Source of the DNA: Planctomycetota bacterium
GTDB lineage: Bacteria > Planctomycetota > GCA-002687715 > DRQF01
Length of the DNA: 64,000 nucleotides
Reading direction: 5' to 3'
Assembly (NCBI GenBank): GCA_020639295.1
Contig: JACKGY010000009.1
Span: forward strand, 1-64,000
The stretch's first letter is position 1, and the number at the start of each line of letters is the position of its first letter. The notes beneath the pieces are model-generated. The model was not told where the DNA came from. It saw nothing but the letters and a program-made list of their open reading frames with translations, and did no database searches. Below, piece by piece: positions 1 through 7,348 of the stretch. The translations under genes and the position numbers were made by a program.

Positions 1-29
1 GCAAGCTTCCTGAACTGGTCGGCGGTCAT
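1..29 (-). CDS. 5' end of a gene leaving the window (possible MmcQ/YjbR family)
   Basis: An ATG on the minus strand at 29 opens a frame reading MTADQFRKL before the window ends. Proteins of the MmcQ/YjbR (DUF419, CyaY-like fold) family commonly begin with a very similar sequence, so that family is my guess, but nine residues cannot prove it. It lies 34 nt downstream of the frameshifted TM2 gene on the same strand, and no strong ribosome binding site is visible in that gap. Confidence 0.35.
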
Positions 30-63
30 GGCGTGGGGTTCCCGGTCAGGGGGACGCAGCCGG

Positions 64-425
64 TCAGAGCCAGCCCTTCGTGCCCTTGATGTAGATGCGT
101 TCGAAGTCCTCGTCGGTCTTGGTCAGGTAGGTGATGCCCTCGACCAGGCCGATGGTGTCCATGGGAAAGGCGCCGATTCCGCAAGTGCAGAAAGAGACAA
201 GGAGCATGATGGCGCCTTCTCGATTCGTGCCGAGGACGAACTCGTGCATGCCCAGGCTGCCGACGAGGATCGCGCAGATGCCGGCCGCCATCTTCGTGCT
301 CGCGATCTGTTCCCGGGCCGCCGTTGCCTTCCTCGATGGCGAACACCGCAGTGGACGCAGATCTCCGCGCGTGGATCGATCGGCGCCCCACAGGCCTGAC
401 AGTGTACCTTCGGCTCGTCTTCCAT
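64..425 (-). pseudogene. TM2-domain protein with N-terminal zinc ribbon, frameshifted
   Basis: The ATG at 425 follows a good ribosome binding site (GGAGAGGACG) and opens a short zinc ribbon with CQAC and CVHC pairs, ending CGVRH near 336. That frame then runs into arginine-rich nonsense. The expected continuation, EQIASTKMAAGI and the rest of the TM2 domain (two hydrophobic segments, a GMHEFVLG-type turn, then YLTKTDEDFERIYIKG), lies one frame over, from about 304 down to the stop at 64. The intact paralogue at 3699-4046 reads through the same junction without a break, so one base is missing within 335-304 relative to the ancestral gene. Family role is unknown: TM2 domains are small two-helix membrane modules. 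It could be a true pseudogene, a sequencing error, or less likely programmed frameshifting, since no canonical slippery heptamer is seen. Confidence 0.8.
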
Positions 426-515
426 CGTCCTCTCCTCGGTCGGCCACGACCGCCTGACCCTCGTCGATCGTTCGCCGTCGGTCCAGGACGGAACATCGAG
501 CTCCGCCCGGTTGGT

Positions 516-2639
516 TTACCAGAGATAGATTCGAACGGCGTTGCTGAGCACCAGCCAGGGCGCGGTCGGCAGCCCGATGACCGCCTGATAGGAGTCGGAG
601 GGATAGGGTGTCGTGATCGCGCTCCAGGAAAAAGCGGGGACGCTGAAGGCCAGCTGACCGCCGCCGTCCGTCACGAAGAGATGGTCCGCGGCGGTCGTCG
701 GACTGAAGCCGTCGTAGAGCACCTGGAGATTGCCCGGAATTCCGGTCAGGGGATCGTACTGCAAGCCGATGTCGAACTGCCCGATGCCTCCGGGGTAGGT
801 CGCGATGCCCGGATTGAGGCCGGCCGATCGGAGGAGGAGCACCGGCTGATTGGGGCTGCCCTCGAACAAGACGTCGACGTTGCCGATGCCGGGCCAGAGA
901 TTGGCGATGAAGGGCCCCGCGGCCGCGGAAAGCGGTGATTCCCGCTTCGCGTTCAGAGCGTCGTGGATCTGGAGCAGGGCAAGACCCGGTCTGGCGGGCT
1001 GTCCCGGGAGTTGCGTCGCCTCGTCGACGATGGCGACATCGTCGATCGCGACGTCGTTGTCGGCGCCGATCAGGACCTTGAAGCGCACGATGATGGCGCT
1101 GCCGGCGAAGGCGCTCAGGTCGATCCGCATCTGCTGCCAGCCGCCGAGAGCCGATCCGCCGAGAGGCGGCAAGACCAGGGACTGACTGCCATCGAAGAGC
1201 GACTCGACCTCGACGGCGAAGGTGGACGGCGTGCCGCTGCCCGTGTGGCGGTGGTGCAGGTAGAAATCCAGGGCCGGAAGGCTCGAGCCCGTGAGATCCA
1301 GCACGGGCGTCTCGACCCAGGCGCTGGCGCCCACGACGCTCGAGTCGACGGCGAGGAAGGCACTTCCGCCCGCCCCGGGGACGCGGCTGGTGTAGTCGGT
1401 CGCGGGAGAACTGGGACTACCCGGGAAGGGGCCGTCGCGGAGCTCCCAGTCGGCGGTCAGCGCCGCGCCGGCCTCTCCCTGAACATTCAACCAGTCCGCT
1501 ACGGGAGCGGCGAAGACGCCGGGGGTCAGGAAGTTGAAGCTCTCCAACCACGGGTATTCGGTGACGACGTCGGGACCACCACCCTGAGCGACGAAGGTCT
1601 GGTTGTCGTTGGCCGAGGAGACGTCCTGGGCATGCACGACGCCGCACCTGAGCGTCTTCGATCCGAAGCCGGAAAGGTCGATGGGCATCGCGAACGAGTG
1701 CGCCAGGAAGGCGCCGGGAGCGAGCGGCGCGCTCAGCGTGAGCACATCGGAGACCACGAGGCTGCCATCCAGCTCGACGCTCAGGACGAGTTGGTCGCCG
1801 ACCGCAACGGTGCTCGCTCCGACGTTCTCGATCGAGACCGTCAAGGTCTCGTTCGCCGAGTAGTAGCCGCCGCGCGGCAGGCGCAGCGCTGGCGCGAGCA
1901 CCTCGCCGATGCCGAGATCGATTCCCGTCGCGATTTCCTGATGATGCGCGAGACGAATCTGACCTGGCCGTCGAGCGTAGGACCAGAAGCGGAACTCGTC
2001 GAGCTCGCCCTGCATGTAGATCAAGCTCGGCACTGCGCTGCGCCCGATGACCCAGGGCGTGCCTCCGGTCAGTGACAGTGATCCCGTGAGATTCTTGCTC
2101 TCGACCAGTTCACCGTCGATGAGACATTCCATGGTCGAGGTCGCCGCGTGATGGACGAATGAAACATGGGTCCACTGCCCGACGGGAATGTGCGGGCCGA
2201 AGCTGCAGCCGGAGAATCCGGAGCTGATACTCGGACTGTAGAAGGCGCTTCCGACCGCCAAGTCGCAGTGGATGTCGAAGGCGAAAGGCGCCCCGCTCAG
2301 GACCCAGATCTGCGGCGCCGAGGTGGGGCCGATCCGGATGGCGAACTCGACCGTGAAGTCCTGCGTAGTGTTGTAGGCACAGGAGGTCGCCACCGAGTTG
2401 AGCTGCGGATAGCGCGAGCTGTAGCAGGCGGCGCCGAGGTAGGGCGTCACGGTCTCCCAGCCAAACGAGTTGCTCAGGGTCGGCGCGCCGCCGAATCCCG
2501 GCTGGGAGGTGTCGGCGGTGACGACGCCGGCGCCCTCATTGAATTGCAGGTAGAGGACGTCGGGAAGTTGAGCCCGCGTCGCGACGGCGAGCGTGCACAG
2601 GGCGACCAGGAACAGGCCGGGAGCGTATCTTCTGTTCAT
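516..2639 (-). CDS. Secreted LamG-domain protein with CARDB-like and MAM/jelly-roll-like domains
   Basis: A 707-residue protein with an N-terminal signal peptide (hydrophobic core about residues 8-20, likely cleavage near ATRAQ). Residues about 25-230 look like a concanavalin A-like LamG domain (FTVEFAIRIG, WTHVSFVHHAA, ELDEFRFWSYARRPGQI). Residues about 245-350 resemble a CARDB/Ig-like beta domain (LTVSIENVGASTVAVGD). Residues about 365-545 contain a second jelly-roll of the MAM or choice-of-anchor type (AFLAVDSS, VETPVLDL, IIVRFKV, VAIDDVAIVD). The final ~130 residues form another beta-rich module ending in a pattern shared with the secreted protein at 32888-34798. ATG is preceded by GGAGAG at good spacing. 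Probably an exported, carbohydrate- or surface-binding protein; no catalytic residues are recognisable and the ligand is unknown. Confidence 0.85.
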   Translation of the reverse strand: MNRRYAPGLFLVALCTLAVATRAQLPDVLYLQFNEGAGVVTADTSQPGFGGAPTLSNSFGWETVTPYLGAACYSSRYPQLNSVATSCAYNTTQDFTVEFAIRIGPTSAPQIWVLSGAPFAFDIHCDLAVGSAFYSPSISSGFSGCSFGPHIPVGQWTHVSFVHHAATSTMECLIDGELVESKNLTGSLSLTGGTPWVIGRSAVPSLIYMQGELDEFRFWSYARRPGQIRLAHHQEIATGIDLGIGEVLAPALRLPRGGYYSANETLTVSIENVGASTVAVGDQLVLSVELDGSLVVSDVLTLSAPLAPGAFLAHSFAMPIDLSGFGSKTLRCGVVHAQDVSSANDNQTFVAQGGGPDVVTEYPWLESFNFLTPGVFAAPVADWLNVQGEAGAALTADWELRDGPFPGSPSSPATDYTSRVPGAGGSAFLAVDSSVVGASAWVETPVLDLTGSSLPALDFYLHHRHTGSGTPSTFAVEVESLFDGSQSLVLPPLGGSALGGWQQMRIDLSAFAGSAIIVRFKVLIGADNDVAIDDVAIVDEATQLPGQPARPGLALLQIHDALNAKRESPLSAAAGPFIANLWPGIGNVDVLFEGSPNQPVLLLRSAGLNPGIATYPGGIGQFDIGLQYDPLTGIPGNLQVLYDGFSPTTAADHLFVTDGGGQLAFSVPAFSWSAITTPYPSDSYQAVIGLPTAPWLVLSNAVRIYLW

Positions 2640-2821
2640 CTGTTTCTCTCCACGCCCGCCGCCTCGTCACCGGCTGCGTCCTCAGAAGAGTAGCGACGCC
2701 CGACTCCCGCTGTCAATCGAGCGCGGGAGAAGCCGATCTCTCGAAGCAGACGCTGATCGGATCGTCGACGTAAGGGCCGAAGGGCGCGAGCTGGCGGAAT
2801 CGTGCCGGGGTCATGCGGCCC

Positions 2822-3676
2822 TCATGCCAGGAGCGAGGCGAGCGAGGTCGCGGCCAGGAGCAGGCCGGAGATGATCACGGCGACGATCGCCAGCGGCCGG
2901 TTCGCGGTCTTCTGCCCCAGGGCCACCAGACCGAGGATGAGTCCGAGCAGGGCCCCCGTGATCCCCAGGAGGATGCCCAGGCCTCCGAGGATGGCGATGG
3001 CTGCCATCTCCTCCTGCTCGAAGTCCGCAGAGTCGGGGAGGCTCCAGAACGCGAGGAACATGCAGATCGCCAGCACCGAGATCGAGCCGAGCGAGATGAT
3101 CAGCGAGACGCCGCCGAGCGCCGAGGGCCGTGGCTCCGGTCGGCGCCGGCGCCTGGACTCCTCGATGATCTCCACCTCGCCGCTGTCCTCCACGAAGTCG
3201 GTGGCGATGACGGGCTGCGACCAGCTGTCGGGAGTGGTCGTCGATCGTGACCGGCCTCGTCCCGCCGGCTTCGCCTCGAGCCTCGCCCTGAGGTCGATCA
3301 GCTCCCGTCGCCAGGCCTCGTGGTCGGAGGTCTGGCGCCAGAGGTCGTCCAGCTGGCTGTTCCCGTAGATGATCCGATCGAGCGCCCGACGGGCCAGGTC
3401 GACGAGTTCCTCGTCGACGAGCCGCCCACGCTCGGCGACCCAGCGCGCGATCGCCGCCTGCCCCGAGGCCGAGACGGTGGGCCGGCCACGGGCGGCGACG
3501 ACGATCTCGGCCGCGGCAAGAGCATCGCTGCAGGGGGGCCTGGTGAGTTCACCAGCGACCTCCGTGACCCCGCGAAACGCGGCCGCGAGGCGGCCGACGT
3601 CGCCCGAGGCCACGAAGTCGTCGAGCCAATCGAGGCACTCGTCGTTGTCGAAGGTCCGCAGTCCCCAGGTGTTCAA
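2822..3676 (-). CDS. DUF4259-domain protein fused to a C-terminal membrane region
   Basis: A 284-residue protein. The first ~130 residues match the DUF4259 pattern: the start NTWGLRTFDNDECLDWLDDF is the family's signature opening, followed by alternating helices. A low-complexity linker rich in R, S and P follows (residues about 140-185), then about three transmembrane helices (GVSLIISLGSISVLAICMFL; an alanine/glycine-rich pair in the last 80 residues) resembling DUF4190-type membrane tails. The start is TTG at 3676, chosen because DUF4259 proteins start exactly at M-N/G-T-W-G and because a purine-rich GGAGGGGG lies 8 nt upstream. It sits 22 nt after the intact TM2 gene and is probably co-transcribed with it. 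Function is unknown; cytoplasmic domain anchored to the membrane is the likely topology. Confidence 0.8.
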   Translation of the reverse strand: MNTWGLRTFDNDECLDWLDDFVASGDVGRLAAAFRGVTEVAGELTRPPCSDALAAAEIVVAARGRPTVSASGQAAIARWVAERGRLVDEELVDLARRALDRIIYGNSQLDDLWRQTSDHEAWRRELIDLRARLEAKPAGRGRSRSTTTPDSWSQPVIATDFVEDSGEVEIIEESRRRRRPEPRPSALGGVSLIISLGSISVLAICMFLAFWSLPDSADFEQEEMAAIAILGGLGILLGITGALLGLILGLVALGQKTANRPLAIVAVIISGLLLAATSLASLLA

Positions 3677-3698
3677 GGCTCAGGCCCCCTCCCCGGCC

Positions 3699-4046
3699 TC
3701 AGAACCAGGGCTTCTTGCCGTTGATGTAGATGTCCTCGAAGTCCTCGTCGGACTTGGTCAGGTAGATGATTCCCTCGACCAGGCCGACGATGCTGGCGAA
3801 TCCGCAGGTGACGATGGTGAGCACGATCTGGATGATGCCCTCCTTGGTCATCCCGAGGATGAACTTGTGGACGCCGAGCCCGCCGACGAGGATGCCGCAG
3901 AGACCGGCCGCGAGCTTGGTACTGGCCACCTGGCTCATGTCCCGACGGGCGCCGCTGTGGCGGACGCCGCAGTGGACGCAGAACTCGGCCCGGGGATCGA
4001 TCGGTGCGGCACAGGCGCGGCAATGATCGCTGAGGTTGTTCGACAT
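3699..4046 (-). CDS. TM2-domain protein with N-terminal zinc ribbon
   Basis: A 115-residue membrane protein. Residues 1-30 hold a zinc-ribbon-like CRAC...CVHC arrangement (CRACAAPIDPRAEFCVHCG). Residues about 45-98 form the TM2 domain: a helix GLCGILVGGLGVHKFILG with the typical G-x-H-x-F-x-L-G turn, then a second helix IIQIVLTIVTCGFASIVGLV, then the conserved YLTKSDEDFE. The ATG follows GAGAGGAAG. It is the intact paralogue of the frameshifted copy at 64-425 and leads a likely two-gene unit with the DUF4259 membrane protein. TM2 proteins have no settled biochemical role in bacteria; a membrane sensor or scaffold is possible but unproven. Confidence 0.85.
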   Translation of the reverse strand: MSNNLSDHCRACAAPIDPRAEFCVHCGVRHSGARRDMSQVASTKLAAGLCGILVGGLGVHKFILGMTKEGIIQIVLTIVTCGFASIVGLVEGIIYLTKSDEDFEDIYINGKKPWF

Positions 4047-4209
4047 CTTCCTCTCCGTAGGACGGCTTCGCCGTGATCGTGGCCGATCGGGCCGGGCAAG
4101 TCCAGTTCCCGGCCCAGGTCACCGGCCAGGACGCATTCGTCGGACCGGGGCCACGATTCGACCAAGTCGGGTCGGGAGCGCCGCCGTTCCGCCGGCGCCC
4201 TGAACCGGG

Positions 4210-4569
4210 TCAGACGAAGGCGCCCACGTGCCGGCTCAGCATCACCTGGATCATGACCAGGAGCACCAGCGCCAGGAGGTCCGCCAGCCAGTGATGGACC
4301 GGCCTCTTCTCGGCGAACCAGTGGCCGGCCAGATCGACCAGGACGAGGATCGCGAACAGGAGGGTGACGAGGGTGATGCCTCCCACCGCCGGGGCGATGG
4401 CGCTGTCGGCAAGGACCGCGCGATCGACGCCGCCGATCCGGTGCAGGGGCAGGGTCCGGGTCTCGAAGTCGACCAGCACCGCGCAGAAGAAGCCCCAGAC
4501 CACCACCAGACCCGGCAGGAAGGGCCAGGCGCGGAGCAGCCGGGGTATCGGTACGTCGTGTCGTCTCAT
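4210..4569 (-). CDS. Small membrane protein of unknown function
   Basis: A 119-residue protein with three clear hydrophobic helices (LLRAWPFLPGLVVVWGFFCA near residues 10-30, AVGGITLVTLLFAILVLVDL near 60-80, LLALVLLVMIQVML near 96-112) separated by short polar loops. ATG at 4569 follows GGAGG at 5 nt. I do not recognise a family. No neighbour is close enough to suggest an operon: 163 bp separate it from the TM2 gene downstream. Confidence 0.7.
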   Translation of the reverse strand: MRRHDVPIPRLLRAWPFLPGLVVVWGFFCAVLVDFETRTLPLHRIGGVDRAVLADSAIAPAVGGITLVTLLFAILVLVDLAGHWFAEKRPVHHWLADLLALVLLVMIQVMLSRHVGAFV

Positions 4570-4823
4570 GAGCGCCTCCGGGTCGCCATCTTAGCCCGCA
4601 GCGCTCACCAGGTCGACGGTCGACCGCCCGACCCCACGGCGGTCCTGGTTCGCGACTCCATCCGTTACGCCGCATTCCCGACCAGGGGGCGGCTCGCGCC
4701 TCGGGCGAGGGTTCAGCAGTCCCTTCGTGCTCCGGGGGCGAGATTCCGCCGCCGCGCGCCGGAAACTCCGGGCCGGACCGGAGTCCCCGCGCCCCCGGGA
4801 CCCGATCGATCGGCCGGACACGA
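4570..4823. other. Intergenic stretch with no gene
   Basis: Between the small membrane protein and the transketolase-like gene, 310 bp carry no convincing coding sequence on either strand; open frames here are arginine/proline-rich and look like GC-driven noise. Apart from the terminator hairpin at its right edge I see nothing in it. Confidence 0.6.
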
Positions 4824-4859
4824 AGGCGCCCCGGCTGCGTGACCGCAACCGGGGCGCCT
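4824..4859 (-). terminator. Hairpin terminator of the transketolase-like gene
   Basis: An 11-bp perfect inverted repeat (AGGCGCCCCGG / CCGGGGCGCCT) with a 14-nt loop starts 21 nt past the stop codon of the minus-strand gene ending at 4880. Only a short T-run (TTCGTG) follows. Confidence 0.75.
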
Positions 4860-4879
4860 CGTCGGCTGCTCGCCGACCT

Positions 4880-7219
4880 TCAGCCCATCAGGTCGAGGGC
4901 GGCCTTCAGCCGGGCCACGCGCTCGGGGCGGTCGGCCACGAAGCGCTCGATGCCCTTCATGATCCAGGGCGTGGTCATGTGCGACTCGTCCAGGATCTCG
5001 TTCAGACTGCCACCGGTGCGCCACATGTCGTCGTGGTCGGGGGTGACGCAGTAGGGCTCGCAGAGCCGGTTCGGGATCCAGTCGCGGACCAGGCGACGGG
5101 CGGCGTTCGAGACCACCATGGCGTCCTGCCACTCGTCCTCGGGCAACACCGAGTCACGATAGGCCTGCGTCTGCCGCATGAAGAGCTCCTTCGAGGGCGC
5201 GAAGACGACCTTCATGTTGAGGCCGGCGGCCTCGAGCTTCCGGTCGCGCAGGATCTCCATCATCGCCATGGTCGGGCTGGTGCCGATGACGATGACCACG
5301 CCCTGCTTCGGCTTCGAGGCATCGAAGGGCCGGGCGACGTAGGCGCCCTTGGCGGCCTGCGTGTAGCAGGGCACGCCCAGGGCCTCGCGGTCGACGATGT
5401 CGACCGCCGGCCGGGTCAGGTGCAGGGCGATCACCGCGCAGTCGGTCTGCAGCGCGGCGCCGAGCATCGGCGGCACCTCGTTGTGATCGTAGGGGTGCAG
5501 GTTGATGACGTGGCCCTCCGGGAAGAGCTGGGTCACGCCGGGCGCGAAGATGCCGAAGTGCGTGCGGCTGTCCTCGGCCGTCTCCGGTCCGGAGTGGCCG
5601 GCGATCCAGATCACCTTGCCCAGCTTGATCTGGCTGTCCTGGGCGTTCTGGCTGAGCAGGCGCATCGGCCCGTACTTCAGATAGCTGAACGAGCCGTAGG
5701 TCGAGCAGGCGCCGATGAAGCCGATCCAGTTGTCGTAGGGCCGATCGGAGAGATTGACGCCGGCGGCGCCGCAGACCAGGCCCGAGTTGGCGAACTCGGT
5801 GATCTCCTGGGGCAGCAGGACGCCCTCGACGTTCTTCTGGCGGTCGTACCAGCCGTAGTTGGCCTTGCCCTCGAAGTTCTTGGCGAAGCCGGAGATGTTG
5901 GTGGAGTCGGCCAGGTCGGCCGCGCAGGCGAGCACCAGCGGCCGGTCGTACTTCTCCTTGCAGTAGGAGTTCAGCCAGGCGCCGAAGGCCGAGAGGCCGG
6001 CGCGGTTCGGCGACTTGGTACCCGGCTTGGCGTAGATCGCCGCCGGGTAGTTCTCGTAGTCGGCGATCACCGGGTCCTTCAGCGGATCGGCCATCGTCTT
6101 GATCCGGAAGCCGGCGATCTCCTGGGGCACCGAGTCGCCGATCTCGACCAGACGATCGGAGAGGTACTCGAGCAGTTCCTGGTCGTTCCGCAGGACGTCC
6201 ATGACCCGCTCGATGTTGACCGCGGCCTGACGGTGGGCCTCCTCGGGCGAGCTCGGAGCCGGCTGCCCCATGGCCTCGAACTTCACCCCGTACTTGTCGG
6301 CGAAGTCCTTCTTGGTCTGCCAGTAGACCTCGTTGTTCTGCTTGTGGGCGGCGCCGTGCGACTTGTTGTCGTAGACGCCGTAGCCGCGACCCTTGCGCGA
6401 GCGATACCAGTAGGCACGCGGCACGCCGCCGGGATTGGCGCCCCAAACGATCTCGTGGAAGGCGCGGCCCATCGACTCCCAGTCCTCCAGCTCCATCGAG
6501 CCGGCGGTCTTCCAGCCGTAGCTCTCGAACCAGGTCTGGGGCGTGCCATGGACGACGTCGCTGATCGCCTGGTCGTCGATGCCGAAGTCGTTCCAGTCGA
6601 GGACGTAGACCAGGTTGGAGAGCCCGAGGCCCCAGGCCGAATTCTTGACCTCGTGGATCACGCCGGCGGTGTGGCCACCCTCGCCCTCGAAGGCGAAGAC
6701 CTTCACCTCCTCGCAGCCGGCCCGCTTGAGAGCGAGCGCCTGGCCGAGCGCCACCGGACTACCGTGACCGGTCGGACCGGTGTTCGCCTTGAAGAAGAGG
6801 GTCTTGCCCTCCATCTCGGCGTGGCCCGGAAGACCGCCGCGACGACGCAGGGTGAGCAGGTCCTCGGGATAAAGGGCGCGCTCCTCGGCGTTCTCCACCA
6901 GATAGCGGGCGTCGCCGGTCTTCTGGTGCCGGGCCCTGAGGGCCTCGTTGAAGACCGCCAGCGTGGCGTAGACCATCGGGTTGGTGTGACCCGCGACGAG
7001 GATGAAGCGATCGGCGAAGCGCTTCTCCGGATGGCGGATGTCCCAACGCATGGCGCCGGAGAGCGTGGTCATCACCATGGCATGGACCTTCGAGCGACTG
7101 CCGCCCGGATGTCCGCTCTGCCGGTGATTCAGCATGATGTCGATGCACTGGTCGATCAGATCCTTGATCTTCTCCCAGTGGCGGTAGTGTTTCCGCAGGT
7201 CTTCGAGGGTGGTGGCCAT
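4880..7219 (-). CDS. Transketolase-like thiamine-diphosphate enzyme
   Basis: A 779-residue protein with the order of a transketolase: an N-terminal ThDP-binding (PP) domain, a pyrimidine-binding domain and a C-terminal domain. GHPGGSRSK near residue 38 matches the substrate/ThDP loop GHPGG. The Mg/ThDP segment reads FEGEGGHTAGVIHEVKNS instead of the usual GDG...N. In the PYR domain ITEFANSGLVCGAAG aligns with the transketolase segment carrying the catalytic Glu. Later RTHFGIFAPGVTQLFPEGHV and ALHLTRP follow the usual pattern. It likely acts in the cytoplasm on sugar phosphates or a related ketose donor, but it is longer and more divergent than canonical Tkt, so the substrate is uncertain. ATG at 7219 is preferred over ATG at 7225 because GGAAGG then sits 8 nt upstream rather than 2. 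Confidence 0.85.
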   Translation of the reverse strand: MATTLEDLRKHYRHWEKIKDLIDQCIDIMLNHRQSGHPGGSRSKVHAMVMTTLSGAMRWDIRHPEKRFADRFILVAGHTNPMVYATLAVFNEALRARHQKTGDARYLVENAEERALYPEDLLTLRRRGGLPGHAEMEGKTLFFKANTGPTGHGSPVALGQALALKRAGCEEVKVFAFEGEGGHTAGVIHEVKNSAWGLGLSNLVYVLDWNDFGIDDQAISDVVHGTPQTWFESYGWKTAGSMELEDWESMGRAFHEIVWGANPGGVPRAYWYRSRKGRGYGVYDNKSHGAAHKQNNEVYWQTKKDFADKYGVKFEAMGQPAPSSPEEAHRQAAVNIERVMDVLRNDQELLEYLSDRLVEIGDSVPQEIAGFRIKTMADPLKDPVIADYENYPAAIYAKPGTKSPNRAGLSAFGAWLNSYCKEKYDRPLVLACAADLADSTNISGFAKNFEGKANYGWYDRQKNVEGVLLPQEITEFANSGLVCGAAGVNLSDRPYDNWIGFIGACSTYGSFSYLKYGPMRLLSQNAQDSQIKLGKVIWIAGHSGPETAEDSRTHFGIFAPGVTQLFPEGHVINLHPYDHNEVPPMLGAALQTDCAVIALHLTRPAVDIVDREALGVPCYTQAAKGAYVARPFDASKPKQGVVIVIGTSPTMAMMEILRDRKLEAAGLNMKVVFAPSKELFMRQTQAYRDSVLPEDEWQDAMVVSNAARRLVRDWIPNRLCEPYCVTPDHDDMWRTGGSLNEILDESHMTTPWIMKGIERFVADRPERVARLKAALDLMG

Positions 7220-7256
7220 CGTCATTGCCTTCCGCGTCTTGCTGCTTCCAGAAAAG

Positions 7257-7288
7257 AAGGGCGGCTACCGCGAGGGTAGGCCGCCCTT
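7257..7288 (-). terminator. Intrinsic terminator with U-tract downstream of pnp
   Basis: A 13-bp stem with a single-base bulge (left arm 7257-7269, right arm 7275-7288) is followed on the minus strand by TTCTTTTC, a proper U-rich tail. It separates pnp from the transketolase-like gene. Confidence 0.85.
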
Positions 7289-7321
7289 CATGTTGACCTC
7301 GTCGTCACGCAAGGAATGAAG

Positions 7322-7342
7322 GCGGGGCGCGATGAGCGCCCC
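7322..7342 (-). terminator. First hairpin after pnp
   Basis: An 8-bp perfect stem (CGGGGCGC / GCGCCCCG) with a 5-nt loop lies 7 nt past the pnp stop codon. No U-tract follows directly, so it may act with the stronger hairpin at 7257-7288 or protect the mRNA 3' end. Confidence 0.6.
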
Positions 7343-7348
7343 GACTCC

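Noticed and set aside
304..335. Programmed -1 frameshift in the TM2 gene
   Set aside because: No X-XXY-YYZ heptamer or downstream stimulatory stem was found in the 32-nt window, so a missing base is the simpler explanation.
4727..7279. Very long open frame on the plus strand opposite the transketolase-like gene
   Set aside because: It mirrors the codon structure of the minus-strand gene (GC-rich third positions remove stops from the antisense frame), gives a His/Val/Asp-rich composition without any family resemblance, and has no ribosome binding site.
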